Shown here piece by piece: positions 53,375-62,534 of a stretch of DNA of 64,000 nucleotides. Within the stretch, counting starts at the first letter, position 1. The number at the start of each line of letters is the position of its first letter. A program made the position numbers and the translations under genes. Below the pieces are notes generated by a model, which was not told the DNA's origin, ran no database searches, and saw only the letters and a list, made by a program, of their open reading frames with translations. Origin of the DNA: Microbulbifer bruguierae (lineage in GTDB: Bacteria; Pseudomonadota; Gammaproteobacteria; Pseudomonadales; Cellvibrionaceae); assembly GCF_029869925.1 (NCBI RefSeq), contig NZ_CP118605.1:682001-746000 (forward strand). The letters run 5' to 3'.

Positions 53375-55780
53375 TCATTTTTCCTCCACCTCCGGCTCAC
53401 GGACAGACACCGGGGTAGCCTCAACCTCATCCTTCTGCACCTCCGTCTCCGCCGCAATCTGTCCGGACAACTGCCGGTAATCGGCGCTCACCGAATGGCC
53501 GGCGATAATGACGTCCCCGCCAGCATGAAATAGTCGGTCTTTGGGACGCCCGACATCTGGCTCGTTGTAATTGCAAACGCCGTCCGGAAATATCCTGTGC
53601 ATATCTGCAATATGAGCAATGATTTCAGCTGTGCTATTTCCGTAACTACCTTTTGCAACGGCGCGCTCCACAGGCTGCAGAGCACATTTGAAAACATCAC
53701 CGGTTATGGGAGCACCGGCCATCTGCCTTGAGGTACTATGCACCGGGTACTCTTGCATACAGGCACCGTCAGGCTTGTGGTTCCATGCACCATCCCAAAC
53801 ACCGGGACCCGCCGCAATGACGTTGCCTGAGCTATCGAAACAACGATCGGTTGCTTCTACTGGCTTGTTACCAGCAACCCCCAACTCAGGATGCTCGATA
53901 ATTTTTTGCATCCAGTGATCAAGGATATCGAGCGCTTCATCTACCGGATTGTAATTTTTATGACTCATCCAGATGAGCTGATTATCAGCGTGTCCCCGGG
54001 CGCGACGAATTCGCTCTCTGCTGGCAAATGAGGCCAGGCTGTGATGCATATCCAATTCACCATCCAGGTAATGACGTACATCGAGAATTGGAATTTCCAC
54101 ATCACCAAGAAACACATGGCCAGACCGGTAGATACCCTGGATAGCGTCGACACTCGCCACATTCCTCGGTGCCGGATTATCTAGACTCCCGAGATTCATG
54201 TTTTGCTCACTCCACACTGAGAGCTGCACGGGAAAAAGGTCGCCGTTCATAAACCACAACCGTTCACCAGCCTGATCCTCCGGCGCTTTCCAACCACCGA
54301 TCGTGGCGTTCAGGCGCAAAAACTCGTCCACACTGATCTGCCCCTGCTTCAGAGCCTCCAAGCCGTATTGCACGCCCTGGTTGTCCCAGGCACTATTGGC
54401 GTAGCCGTCTTGCCCCGCACCGTAAAAATCTCTCAGGTCTTCCCAGTGAGACCAGTGAGTGCGCTCCGCAATGGAATCCGCATAACTCTTTTTGAAATGC
54501 ACAAACTTGGGGTTATTCACCAGAGGAACCAAGCCTCGCCACCCCTGAACACACTCCGATGCACCTTCCGCTCTTCCCCGATAACGGCCATCGAACAGAG
54601 ATGCCGCGGTTTCGAGTATTTTGAAGCGATGATCAAACTCTTCACGACTCGCGAGGCCGATCACAGTTTCCCGCTCGCTCATCTTCTGCCAACGGGCGTC
54701 TTCCGCTGCAACCACATCAAAGAAGTATTCCAGCGGTTCGCAATCAAACACATAAATAGTCTGGCTGACCATGTCGGGATATGAGTAGAGCGGGACCGCC
54801 GCATCAAGTACTCCCGGTGCATTCTGGGCCAGCAGGTACTGCTGAATGGCCCCACCGGAGCCACCAATACCTACCGTATAAAGCGGTTCGTCATACAGCG
54901 CCGCAAACTGCTTTTTAAGGCGACGGGCCGTGTCTTCCGCGAGCCAGATATTGTAGTGATTGCTGGTCTGGTTTGCTGTGGAGTAGACGATAGCGTAGCC
55001 GCGGGCCAGCTGATCCTCACGTCTATCTACAATCGCAGTACGGGAAATGTTCCCCTGACGACGTCCCACCCCGACACCACCGCGAAACTGATAAATCAAG
55101 CGCTTGTTCCAATTGCTGGTATTGGGGCTGTCCGCGCTTTCCCCCTCTCCGCGCAAAGCGGCAATCGCGTAAAAGAAACGGTTGATGGTGCCGGTTTCCA
55201 ATCGCACGATAAAATCCGTTGTACTGCCGTTGACGGTTACCTTATCAATATCATTCTGTGCCTCTTCCAGCGGATGGAAGGCGCCATCGCGTGAACTTCG
55301 GTAAAAATAGGAAACAGCCGTTTTGTGGCTACAGTCACGGCTATAGCCGACTACGTCGTCAGTTAGTTTTCCATTTTCACCCACAGCAAATACTGGCACC
55401 CCTTCACCGCTGTGATTGTCCACTAACGGCTGCAGGCCAGTGACCATATTTTCCCCACACAGAAACGGGTACGTAGATGGGCCGGAAAAAAGTGTCTCGA
55501 CAGGACCGGTGCCACCAATCGCAACAGGGAAAGGAAAATATTCTGCCGGTCGACCACTTTTGCGAGGGTGGTCCCCCATGTACGCGGGCATGGGTGCGTG
55601 ACTCAGAGCACCTTCAGGCACGCCAACAACCGGGGCTTTAGGAACACCGGGAATACGTGGCAACTTTTCGTACCCGTACCAGAGGCCCAAGGCTAGCAGC
55701 ACGAAAAATGAAACTGTCACTCCGACGACTAACCGGCGAGTCAAATACCGCGCAGAAAAGCTCTTTGCGCTCCAAGCCAT
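53375..55780 (-). CDS. Large membrane-anchored protein, DUF6351-like, possible alpha/beta hydrolase
   Basis: An 801-residue protein with one N-terminal transmembrane helix (about 18-37, V-V-G-V-T-V-S-F-F-V-L-L-A-L-G-L) and a large body predicted to be periplasmic or extracellular. A nucleophile-elbow-like motif G-I-G-G-S-G-G-A-I-Q-Q-Y-L-L-A (about 300-314) and V-P-L-Y-S-Y-P-D-M suggest an alpha/beta-hydrolase core. Length and motifs match what I recall as DUF6351, a family of unknown substrate. A short Glu-rich tail ends the protein. ATG 55780 has GGAG before it. It stands alone between the two tRNA clusters. Confidence 0.75.
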   Translation of the reverse strand: MAWSAKSFSARYLTRRLVVGVTVSFFVLLALGLWYGYEKLPRIPGVPKAPVVGVPEGALSHAPMPAYMGDHPRKSGRPAEYFPFPVAIGGTGPVETLFSGPSTYPFLCGENMVTGLQPLVDNHSGEGVPVFAVGENGKLTDDVVGYSRDCSHKTAVSYFYRSSRDGAFHPLEEAQNDIDKVTVNGSTTDFIVRLETGTINRFFYAIAALRGEGESADSPNTSNWNKRLIYQFRGGVGVGRRQGNISRTAIVDRREDQLARGYAIVYSTANQTSNHYNIWLAEDTARRLKKQFAALYDEPLYTVGIGGSGGAIQQYLLAQNAPGVLDAAVPLYSYPDMVSQTIYVFDCEPLEYFFDVVAAEDARWQKMSERETVIGLASREEFDHRFKILETAASLFDGRYRGRAEGASECVQGWRGLVPLVNNPKFVHFKKSYADSIAERTHWSHWEDLRDFYGAGQDGYANSAWDNQGVQYGLEALKQGQISVDEFLRLNATIGGWKAPEDQAGERLWFMNGDLFPVQLSVWSEQNMNLGSLDNPAPRNVASVDAIQGIYRSGHVFLGDVEIPILDVRHYLDGELDMHHSLASFASRERIRRARGHADNQLIWMSHKNYNPVDEALDILDHWMQKIIEHPELGVAGNKPVEATDRCFDSSGNVIAAGPGVWDGAWNHKPDGACMQEYPVHSTSRQMAGAPITGDVFKCALQPVERAVAKGSYGNSTAEIIAHIADMHRIFPDGVCNYNEPDVGRPKDRLFHAGGDVIIAGHSVSADYRQLSGQIAAETEVQKDEVEATPVSVREPEVEEK

Positions 55781-56069
55781 AGATGTCTCCGTACGCCAAA
55801 ACGTCCTTTGTCATGTGCAGTGCCGGTTTGATCAGGCAGGCACAGCATCAGTATATGTGGCGCCGGCAAAAGCGTCGGGGAGTTGGCAGGTGAATAAACT
55901 CGAAGGAATCTCTGCGCAAAACGGCAGCGAGGGCCAGGACCGCTCAAATGAAATAGCGGGAGGAATCAGGAAGGGAATTCCGGAGCATATCGACAACAAT
56001 GCGCCCCGGAGACAGGAGGTTGCAGCACAACTTTACAAAATCGAAGAAAAGCGTGCTGCAACAAGGGAA

Positions 56070-56693
56070 TCAGATGATGATGCCGCGCTCCTGCAAAGAC
56101 TTGATCACCGCCTCCACTTCATCTTCCAGGGTCATCTGGTCGGTGCGCAGGTGCAGTTCGGGCTGGAGCGGCGCTTCATAGGGATCATCGATACCGGTAA
56201 AGCCGCGGATTTCGCCGGCACGGGCTTTCTTGTACAGGCCTTTAGGGTCGCGAGACTCCGCAGCCTCCAGTGAGCAATCGATAAACACTTCCATGAAAAG
56301 AAGGTCATTATCTTCGTGCATCTTGCGCACCAGGGCGCGATCTTCGAAATAGGGGCTGATAAAGCTGCTCAGTACCACCACCCCGGTATCCGCAAACAGG
56401 CGGGAAATCTCGCCCACACGACGAATGTTTTCCTGGCGATCTTCCGCCGAAAAACCCAGGTTGGAGTTAATGCCGTGACGAATATTGTCGCCATCCAGGC
56501 GGTAGCTCAGGACACCGCGGGCAGCGAGGGCCTTTTCCACCGCAACTGCTACGGTGCTCTTGCCGGAACCGGACAGGCCGGTAAACCACAGAGTCACCCC
56601 TTTATGACCCAGCATTGCAGCACGGTCACCACGGGTCACGTCGCCGTCATGCCAGTGGATATTGGTAGCCTTACGTTCAACGACTTCTGTCAC
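56070..56693 (-). CDS. cysC: Adenylylsulfate (APS) kinase
   Basis: A 207-residue enzyme that phosphorylates APS to PAPS, the sulfate donor of sulfotransferases. Walker A G-L-S-G-S-G-K-S-T (39-47), the D-G-D-N-I-R-H-G substrate motif, F-S-A-E-D-R-Q-E-N-I-R-R and the S-P-Y segment are present. It is a free-standing APS kinase, not fused to cysN. The GTG at 56693 has a GGGGG site. No cysD/cysN or cysH lies nearby. With four sulfotransferase-like genes 11-18 kb away, a role in glycan sulfation is likely besides assimilation. Confidence 0.94.
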   Translation of the reverse strand: MTEVVERKATNIHWHDGDVTRGDRAAMLGHKGVTLWFTGLSGSGKSTVAVAVEKALAARGVLSYRLDGDNIRHGINSNLGFSAEDRQENIRRVGEISRLFADTGVVVLSSFISPYFEDRALVRKMHEDNDLLFMEVFIDCSLEAAESRDPKGLYKKARAGEIRGFTGIDDPYEAPLQPELHLRTDQMTLEDEVEAVIKSLQERGIII

Positions 56694-57149
56694 TTTGTCC
56701 CCCAGAATACACAAATAACGGATCGACCCCGACAAACAGGGCCGAATTTACTAGAACTGGCGCACATTATCCTAGATGGCACCCCCGCAGGTAAAGGCAG
56801 CGCAAAGAACATTAAGACCAAGGACCCAAAAAAACGGCATAAAGCCCGGTAATTGGAACCAGCAAGTCCTATATTGGCGTTAAAACGATCAAAATGGTTA
56901 AAAGAGACCGGGCATCCCCCCACCAAAACCGGCCTCCGGCACTGCTCCCCACGCGACAGCACCTGCTGATGTCGACCACACCGACCTACAAAGTGCGCTG
57001 CATGCGCCGTAATAACGACCAGACTTTCCACAGAAGCGCCACTTGAGCAACCAAGCAAGTCGGGCCCGCATCCGCTCGATGCCAGCCAAAGTCGAGCTTT
57101 TTTCAGTATTAAAATTACCGAGAGCGACTCGGCACTACTTGAGTCGGCA
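56694..57149. other. Gap between cysC and small membrane protein gene
   Basis: 456 bases without a supported gene. An open frame on the minus strand (56690-57184) runs through it but is Cys/Ser-rich, lacks a ribosome site and overlaps both neighbours, so I treat it as chance. Presumably the cysC promoter is here; none could be defined. Confidence 0.4.
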
Positions 57150-57569
57150 CTACTTAGCAGTATCGCTGCCGGCTTCACCTCCACCCTGTTTAAGCAAATA
57201 GCCTATGACGGGGCCAAAAATCAAAAAACTTACGATAACCAAAAAGAATGCTATCAAGGAAAAATGGGCAATCAGGCTCGCTATGCCCACGGCTAATGCC
57301 AATAGCATCAACATGGTCAACGCCTTTCCAATAGTGCGGCGATTAAAATCTTCCAGTTTCTGAGCACTGAACCGCCCCAACTCTGCCATCGAGTGGTACG
57401 TTGCAGCAAAAGAGAAAGCTGGTACCGAGAAGGCAAAACAACACGCAGCCACTTGCAGCCAAGGCGCGCCAGAAAGGTTCACACTGGAGCCCAACAGTGC
57501 GAGAAAAAAAGCAATGCTCACACCAGCCAAGGCACTATAAATCACTTTGGAAAATTCATGCGAACCCAT
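57150..57569 (-). CDS. Small four-helix membrane protein, unknown
   Basis: A 139-residue protein with four hydrophobic segments (about 10-27, 37-56, 83-100 and 104-126) and short loops; the only polar region is about 57-82. N-terminus M-G-S-H-E-F-S-K-V, C-terminus rich in Gly and Ser. I recognise no family. Single gene, just before the tRNA-His terminator region. Confidence 0.65.
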   Translation of the reverse strand: MGSHEFSKVIYSALAGVSIAFFLALLGSSVNLSGAPWLQVAACCFAFSVPAFSFAATYHSMAELGRFSAQKLEDFNRRTIGKALTMLMLLALAVGIASLIAHFSLIAFFLVIVSFLIFGPVIGYLLKQGGGEAGSDTAK

Positions 57570-57770
57570 CTAGCCCCCTTGTTGATCCATGTAAAGCTAC
57601 GGGAATCACTGCATGGCACTTTTCCCAATTAACGCTGAGGATACAAGATTATTTTTACCACCGGCAGAGCATCAACTACCCCACCAATTGCAAGACCCGG
57701 CGGATGACGGAGAGGCGAAATCGCCCAGATTTACCCCGACCGCATAGTCGCATCTGAGAATACTAGAAAC

Positions 57771-57798
57771 GAAAAAACCCCGCACTTGGCGGGGTTTC
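57771..57798 (-). terminator. Terminator of the tRNA-Pro/Arg/His operon
   Basis: AAACCCCGC (57775-57783) pairs with GCGGGGTTT (57789-57797) around a five-base loop; on the minus strand the stem is followed by a T-run (TTTTTTC). It lies 29 bases past the tRNA-His 3' end. Confidence 0.88.
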
Positions 57799-57826
57799 TA
57801 AGACCTTGATTTACAAGGGTTTTATA

Positions 57827-57903
57827 TGGGGTGGCCGACGGGGATCGAACCCGCGACCTCAGGAGCCACAATCCTGTGCTCTACCAACTGAGCTACGGCC
57901 ACC
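57827..57903 (-). tRNA. tRNA-His (GTG)
   Basis: 77 bases including the extra 5' G (pairing with C73) and encoded CCA. Acceptor GGTGGCC/GGCCACC, anticodon GTG in ATTGTGG, T-loop GGGTTCGATCCCC. Third and last tRNA of the operon. Confidence 0.95.
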
Positions 57904-58017
57904 ATTGATAAAGTTTTAATTGATGCCTTGTGGCGACACCAATATTCCTCACCAGGCTCTAGGCTTGGGAGGGTCAAAACCGCTGCTGGCAAAGACTGCT
58001 TGGCAACGATTTTGAAA

Positions 58018-58038
58018 CCCATCAGCTTCGCTGATGGG
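58018..58038 (-). other. Processing-type hairpin between tRNA-Arg and tRNA-His
   Basis: A perfect 9-bp stem (CCCATCAGC with GCTGATGGG) closed by a three-base loop sits in the 210-base spacer between two tRNAs of the same operon. It lacks a U-run on the minus strand, so transcription should continue; an RNase III or RNase E processing site is more plausible than a terminator. Confidence 0.45.
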
Positions 58039-58113
58039 CCGGATTAGTCCTGCGACTGGAGACTGGCAGCGGACTGTAACAAGTCCGCCGAGCTCGCAGC
58101 CACCACTAAAGTA

Positions 58114-58190
58114 TGGCGCGCCCGGCAGGACTCGAACCTGCGACCATCCGCTTAGAAGGCGGATGCTCTATCCAGCTGAGCTACGGGCGC
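58114..58190 (-). tRNA. tRNA-Arg (TCT)
   Basis: 77 bases with encoded CCA. Acceptor GCGCCCG/CGGGCGC, anticodon TCT in CTTCTAA, T-loop AGGTTCGAGTCCT. It reads the AGA codon, which is used often in the AT-rich glycan genes. Confidence 0.95.
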
Positions 58191-58207
58191 AAGAAAACCC
58201 GGCAATC

Positions 58208-58284
58208 TGGTCGGGGCAGAGGGATTCGAACCCCCGACATCCTGCTCCCAAAGCAGGCGCGCTACCAGACTGCGCTATGCCCCG
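58208..58284 (-). tRNA. tRNA-Pro (TGG)
   Basis: 77 bases with encoded CCA. Acceptor CGGGGCA/TGCCCCG, anticodon TGG in TTTGGGA, T-loop GGGTTCGAATCCC. First tRNA of the operon; 17 bases separate it from tRNA-Arg. Confidence 0.95.
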
Positions 58285-58321
58285 TTTCTCTTTCGGGGTC
58301 AGCCCCCGTTCGAGAGCGCGC

Positions 58322-58350
58322 ATATTACTTGCGCCCCCCAAGGGTGTCAA
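58322..58350 (-). promoter_or_regulatory. Promoter of the tRNA-Pro/Arg/His operon
   Basis: On the minus strand -35 TTGACA (58345-58350) and -10 TAATAT (58322-58327) are 17 bases apart, followed by GCGCGC, a GC-rich discriminator typical of stringent-response-regulated stable RNA genes. Confidence 0.85.
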
Positions 58351-58538
58351 CGCTGCTAAGCCATTCTTTTTTAATTCTTTTTTGAGTAGTTTACCTCTTA
58401 ACCATACTGGTGACGGAATAGCGCAAATGTTCGCAGCTTGTGCGAAAATGCCGCCCCTTTATTAAGCTTCAAACTCCAACTCCCATGAGCGCCAGTCTTT
58501 CGCACAAGCGCGCTCCCTGTTCAGGTTGAGAAAATTCT

Positions 58539-59384
58539 ATGTCTGCACTGGTTCTGGACGGCAAGGCCCTTGCTCAGAAAACCGAAGAAGAACTGTCTGC
58601 CCGCGTGGCAGACCTGAAGGCAAAAAGCGGCGGACAGACGCCAATCCTCGCCACTATTCTGGTCGGTGACGACCCGGCTTCTGCAACCTACGTAAAGATG
58701 AAAGGTAATGCCTGTCGTCGTATCGGTATGGACTCCCTGCAGGTGGAACTCCCCTCCTCTACCACTACAGAGCAACTCCTGGCGAAAATCGAAGAGTTGA
58801 ACGCGAATCCGAATGTACACGGTATCCTGCTGCAGCACCCGGTACCGGAACAGATTGACGAGCGCGCGTGCTTCGACGCAATCGCCCTAACAAAAGATGT
58901 CGACGGAGTCACCTGCCTCGGATTTGGCCGTATGGCCATGGGGGAAGAAGCCTACGGCTGCGCAACGCCCAAAGGCATCATGCGTTTGCTGGAGGCCTAT
59001 AACATCGAACTCGAAGGAAAACATGCCGTAGTCGTAGGCCGCAGCCCCATTCTCGGCAAGCCTATGGCCGCCATGCTGCTGAATGCCAACGCCACAGTGA
59101 CCATTTGCCACTCTCGTACAAAAAACCTGGCAGACCATATTCGTCAGGCGGATATCGTGGTGGGTGCCGTGGGCCGTCCCGAATTTATCAAGGCGGACTG
59201 GATCAAAGATGGCGCCGTGGTGGTGGATGCCGGTTACCACCCCGGTGGCGTGGGCGATATCGAGCTGGAACCATTGACTGAGCGCGCCGCCGCTTACACA
59301 CCAGTGCCCGGTGGCGTCGGTCCCATGACCATCAACACCCTGATTTACCAGTCCGTAGACTCAGGCGAGAAAAAAATTGGCTAA
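58539..59384 (+). CDS. folD: Methylene-THF dehydrogenase / methenyl-THF cyclohydrolase
   Basis: A 281-residue bifunctional one-carbon enzyme interconverting 5,10-methylene-THF and 10-formyl-THF with NADP. The substrate-site motif A-T-Y-V-K-M-K (with the catalytic Lys; usually Y-V-x-x-K), [29 protein letters not shown] (NADP site) and [10 protein letters not shown] are intact. GGTTGAG precedes the ATG. It overlaps the next gene by 8 bases. Confidence 0.97.
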   Translation: MSALVLDGKALAQKTEEELSARVADLKAKSGGQTPILATILVGDDPASATYVKMKGNACRRIGMDSLQVELPSSTTTEQLLAKIEELNANPNVHGILLQHPVPEQIDERACFDAIALTKDVDGVTCLGFGRMAMGEEAYGCATPKGIMRLLEAYNIELEGKHAVVVGRSPILGKPMAAMLLNANATVTICHSRTKNLADHIRQADIVVGAVGRPEFIKADWIKDGAVVVDAGYHPGGVGDIELEPLTERAAAYTPVPGGVGPMTINTLIYQSVDSGEKKIG

Positions 59385-60099
59385 AACCAAAATGCTGCGG
59401 CTCGACAAGGCTATAAGCCAGGTCACCGATCTTTCCCGGGCCGAAGTAAAGCGCGCAGCCAAACAGGAACGCATCACCGTCAACGGTGTCGCGGTCACCG
59501 ACCCGTCGAGCAAGATCCTGGAAACAGACGTGTTGTGTCTCGACGATGAGATACTCAACGAAGCTGGGCCGCGCTACTTTATGCTGAACAAACCCCTCGG
59601 CTACGTCTGCGCGACGAAAGATGGCGAGCACCCCACGGTGCTCGACCTTCTGGATGAACCCAACAAACAGAAACTGCATATCGCCGGGCGACTGGATATT
59701 GACACCACCGGGCTGGTTCTGATCACCGATGACGGACAGTGGTCACACCGCGTAACCTCCCCTCGCCACCACTGCGACAAAACCTATTACGCCCTGCTCG
59801 CCGAACCCATCGACGACAGCGCCATAGAAAAGTTCGCCAAGGGCATCTGGCTCAACAACGAAAAGAAGCGTACCAAACCCGCGCAGCTGGAAATCCTCTT
59901 TCGAAATGAAGTTCGGGTAACCATCAGCGAGGGCCGCTACCACCAGGTCAAGCGGATGTTTGCGGCGCTGGACAATCGCGTACTGGAACTGAACCGCGAG
60001 CGCATTGGGGGCATTCACCTTGAGGAAGATCTTGAACAAGGCGACTATCGCCTGCTGACCCCGGAAGAAATCGCCAGTGTTGGATCGGAGTCACCCTAG
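59377..60099 (+). CDS. rsuA: 16S rRNA pseudouridine-516 synthase
   Basis: A 240-residue RsuA/RluB/E/F-family pseudouridine synthase. An S4 RNA-binding domain (R-L-D-K-A-I-S to about residue 55) precedes the catalytic domain with [17 protein letters not shown] (catalytic Asp in R-L-D) and [10 protein letters not shown]. The TTG at 59377 overlaps folD; an ATG five codons later (59392, M-L-R-L-D-K) matches the usual start of RsuA better but has no ribosome site. Assigned to RsuA rather than RluE/F by length and S4 domain. Confidence 0.9.
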   Translation: MAKTKMLRLDKAISQVTDLSRAEVKRAAKQERITVNGVAVTDPSSKILETDVLCLDDEILNEAGPRYFMLNKPLGYVCATKDGEHPTVLDLLDEPNKQKLHIAGRLDIDTTGLVLITDDGQWSHRVTSPRHHCDKTYYALLAEPIDDSAIEKFAKGIWLNNEKKRTKPAQLEILFRNEVRVTISEGRYHQVKRMFAALDNRVLELNRERIGGIHLEEDLEQGDYRLLTPEEIASVGSESP

Positions 60100-60103
60100 G
60101 GAA

Positions 60104-61135
60104 ATGCCTGCACTGCTTTCACAGATACTCCGCGATTGCGACGAAAACACCCTTTTGATTGCGGATGAAAACACAAAGCCACTGCTGGTGCCGGGGTTCG
60201 GTTTCACCGGCACTCTGCTCAGCAATCGATGGGACATTGTCGAGTTAGCGAGAAACTGCGGCATTGGTGCAGTTTTCAGTGACTTTGATCTGGCCGGAAT
60301 CGACACAAAATATTCCCGCATCGTATACCCTGTATCCAAAGAAAAGGCAGCGGTGCACCACGTCATCAACAATGCACCACAGTACTTGTGTGAAGGTGGT
60401 GAACTGGTGCTCTTGGGCAGCAAGACCAGCGGTATCAAAACCTACGCACAAAAAGCCGCCCAGCGATTCGGCACTCCCAAACACTTACAGAAACTCGGTA
60501 GCGAATACCAGAGCTGCACCCTATTCAGTCAAGGCGCGAATATCGGTCCGCCGCTGGACGACGCCGACTACCCACATCTACGTAAGCTGGACGAGCTCGA
60601 CGGACTCTACTCAAAACCGGGGCTGTTTGGCTGGAACAAAGTCGATGTTGGCAGCGCGCTATTGGCGAGCCACTTCGAAAACCACCTCCCCAATGGCAAT
60701 ATCCAGGCCGTGGATCTGGGCTGTGGTTACGGCTACCTCAGCGCCAAGCTCGCAGCCGCGATCAACAACACGATATCGCTGAACATTATCGCAACTGATA
60801 ACAATGCTGCAGCCATCGCGGCCTGTGAAAAAAACTTTCTGGAACTTGGTGTTTCGGGTGAGGTGATTCCCGCAGATGCCGGATCCGCAATCCCGCCCTA
60901 CAGTGCCAATTTAGTAATTTGTAACCCTCCATTTCACCAAGGGTTTCAAGTGGAGGGTGACCTGACCGATCGTTTTTTGACCCAAGCGGAACGGATTCTT
61001 CGACCACAGAGCACAGCTCTATTTGTGGTCAACGAATTTATCCCCCTGGGTAGGAAAGCCCAGAACCTATTCAAGAGTGTAGAGTTGTTAGGCAAAGAAA
61101 AAGGCTTTTGTGTTTACCGTTTGCGAAAAGCCTGA
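60104..61135 (+). CDS. rsmC: 16S rRNA (guanine-1207-N2)-methyltransferase, RsmC-like
   Basis: A 343-residue protein made of two methyltransferase-like domains: a degenerate N-terminal one (L-L-I-A-D-E-N, V-L-L-G-S-K-T-S-G) and an active C-terminal one with V-D-L-G-C-G-Y-G-Y-L (SAM loop) and N-P-P-F-H-Q-G (target base). This is the RsmC/RlmG plan; RsmC is preferred for the size and F-G-W-N-K-V-D-V-G-S motif. The ATG at 60104 is just 4 bases after the rsuA stop. Confidence 0.88.
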   Translation: MPALLSQILRDCDENTLLIADENTKPLLVPGFGFTGTLLSNRWDIVELARNCGIGAVFSDFDLAGIDTKYSRIVYPVSKEKAAVHHVINNAPQYLCEGGELVLLGSKTSGIKTYAQKAAQRFGTPKHLQKLGSEYQSCTLFSQGANIGPPLDDADYPHLRKLDELDGLYSKPGLFGWNKVDVGSALLASHFENHLPNGNIQAVDLGCGYGYLSAKLAAAINNTISLNIIATDNNAAAIAACEKNFLELGVSGEVIPADAGSAIPPYSANLVICNPPFHQGFQVEGDLTDRFLTQAERILRPQSTALFVVNEFIPLGRKAQNLFKSVELLGKEKGFCVYRLRKA

Positions 61136-61199
61136 AAAATTTCCATTCAAAAGCAGACATGGTTTCAGTAAACGTCAGCCTGAGTGAACACCTTGACCC

Positions 61200-61709
61200 T
61201 CAATAGTCTCGCAAGCTAAACAAATTTAGCGACAGGGTATGCTCCTCCAGCTGTTCCAGCTCGAGCAATCGCTCCAGTGCGTGTTGCGCACTGGGGGTAT
61301 CTGCGATCATCAATAAGTCTCGGTATTGGTCAGCGAGATACATTTCAATATCCATCGCCACCTGGCCGATAGCCTCAACATCGGTGATATCCGTATTGCG
61401 CAATCGCTGGAGCAGTTCCGGCTCGCGCCCCTCTGGGGCGAATTGAACCCACGTGTGCAGCGCACCATCACTGATATCATCTCGAAAGTTCTCGAGCGTG
61501 TGCATCATCGAGATTTCCCGACGCTTAAGCTGATCCAGCAGCAGACTGGCTCGAGAGTTGGCTGAGAGCAACTCGAACTCTTCGTACTGCCGGCTCAATT
61601 TGAGGTGAAACTCCCTCCCCTCCTGAATCACATCTTCCAAGGTCTTGTACCGCATCAAATGATCCCGGGAAAACAACTGCCTAATATCCAGTATAGGCTC
61701 AAGGATCAT
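61200..61709 (-). CDS. Conserved hypothetical helical protein
   Basis: A 169-residue, almost wholly helical soluble protein (heptad-rich: L-M-R-Y-K-T-L-E-D-V-I-Q-E-G, Y-E-E-F-E-L-L-S-A-N-S-R-A-S-L-L-L, E-R-L-L-E-L-E-Q-L-E-E-H-T). Its four or more amphipathic helices could form a ferritin-like bundle, but I see no clear di-iron E-x-x-H ligands. ATG at 61709 used; a GTG two codons upstream is also possible. It is downstream of the methyltransferase and msrC genes on the same strand (60-base gap) and may be cotranscribed. Function unknown. Confidence 0.65.
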   Translation of the reverse strand: MILEPILDIRQLFSRDHLMRYKTLEDVIQEGREFHLKLSRQYEEFELLSANSRASLLLDQLKRREISMMHTLENFRDDISDGALHTWVQFAPEGREPELLQRLRNTDITDVEAIGQVAMDIEMYLADQYRDLLMIADTPSAQHALERLLELEQLEEHTLSLNLFSLRDY

Positions 61710-61769
61710 TGGCACGCCAACGAGATTTGGCGATTCGGTCTACGGGCCTCGGGGGTGGGAAATTGACCG

Positions 61770-62516
61770 TCAGCGCAGTGGACGAAGACGAGGATCGAGC
61801 CTGCGGGCCGGGTTTGCGGGATTAATGAGGTGAGGTGCCTGATCGGTCAGAACCGATCTGGCGAGCGGTTTTCGAGAAAAAACGCCAATGCAGTTTTCGT
61901 ACGCCGCCAGCTCCGCAGTCCAGCGCCCAGAAAGCCGGCCCCTCATCACTGGTGACCGCCATCCGCTGCTGAGCAACTCCTGTCGACTGCCAAAATTGCC
62001 CACCACTATCCCGCCGGGCGCAAGTAAATCCAACAACCCTTCACACCAGGACAGCTCAGCTTCCACCCCGCGCTCTGCTACGCCGTCGCAATGGCCAAAC
62101 AGGTCGTCCACGACCAGGTCGAAAGGCTCGTATTCCGATTGCGCGTTCAGCCTATCGATGTACTCTCGGGCATCCGCACATACCAAATTTACTCCACGAA
62201 CACCAAAGTATCGACGTGCAACCGTCAGATGATGGGGATCGATATCCACACCGGTAATATGTCCAGGGCCAATATAGCGCTGCAATAAACGAATCAACGC
62301 ACCGCCGCCTACCCCCAGTATCAGCACTCGCTGCACCTCACCTGCAGGAAGAAAAAATGCCGGCAGCAGCAACAGTTCCCACAGAGAACCTTTCAACGGG
62401 TCAATGGGGTTCCACTGGGAATGAAAAACCCCATTGCTGTATAGCCGCACGCTCGCCCCATGTGTCCGGACTTCGTAACGACTGGTGCCGACTTGCTTGT
62501 GCCAGATCAGTGCCAT
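61770..62516 (-). CDS. Spermidine-synthase-like SAM-dependent methyltransferase
   Basis: A 248-residue protein with the fold of polyamine aminopropyltransferases: an N-terminal strand region (R-L-Y-S-N-G-V-F-H-S-Q-W-N), the nucleotide site L-I-L-G-V-G-G-G-A-L-I-R-L-L, G-V-D-I-D-P-H-H-L and F-D-L-V-V-D-D-L-F-G. The residues needed for putrescine binding are not obvious, so a methyltransferase with unknown substrate is equally possible. It starts 18 bases after msrC and belongs to the same operon. Confidence 0.78.
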   Translation of the reverse strand: MALIWHKQVGTSRYEVRTHGASVRLYSNGVFHSQWNPIDPLKGSLWELLLLPAFFLPAGEVQRVLILGVGGGALIRLLQRYIGPGHITGVDIDPHHLTVARRYFGVRGVNLVCADAREYIDRLNAQSEYEPFDLVVDDLFGHCDGVAERGVEAELSWCEGLLDLLAPGGIVVGNFGSRQELLSSGWRSPVMRGRLSGRWTAELAAYENCIGVFSRKPLARSVLTDQAPHLINPANPARRLDPRLRPLR

Positions 62517-62534
62517 CCCTGAGCTTCCCGGTAA

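Noticed and set aside
56690..57184. 164-codon open frame on the minus strand between cysC and the small membrane protein
   Set aside because: Cys/Ser-rich odd composition, no ribosome site, overlaps the ends of both neighbouring genes.
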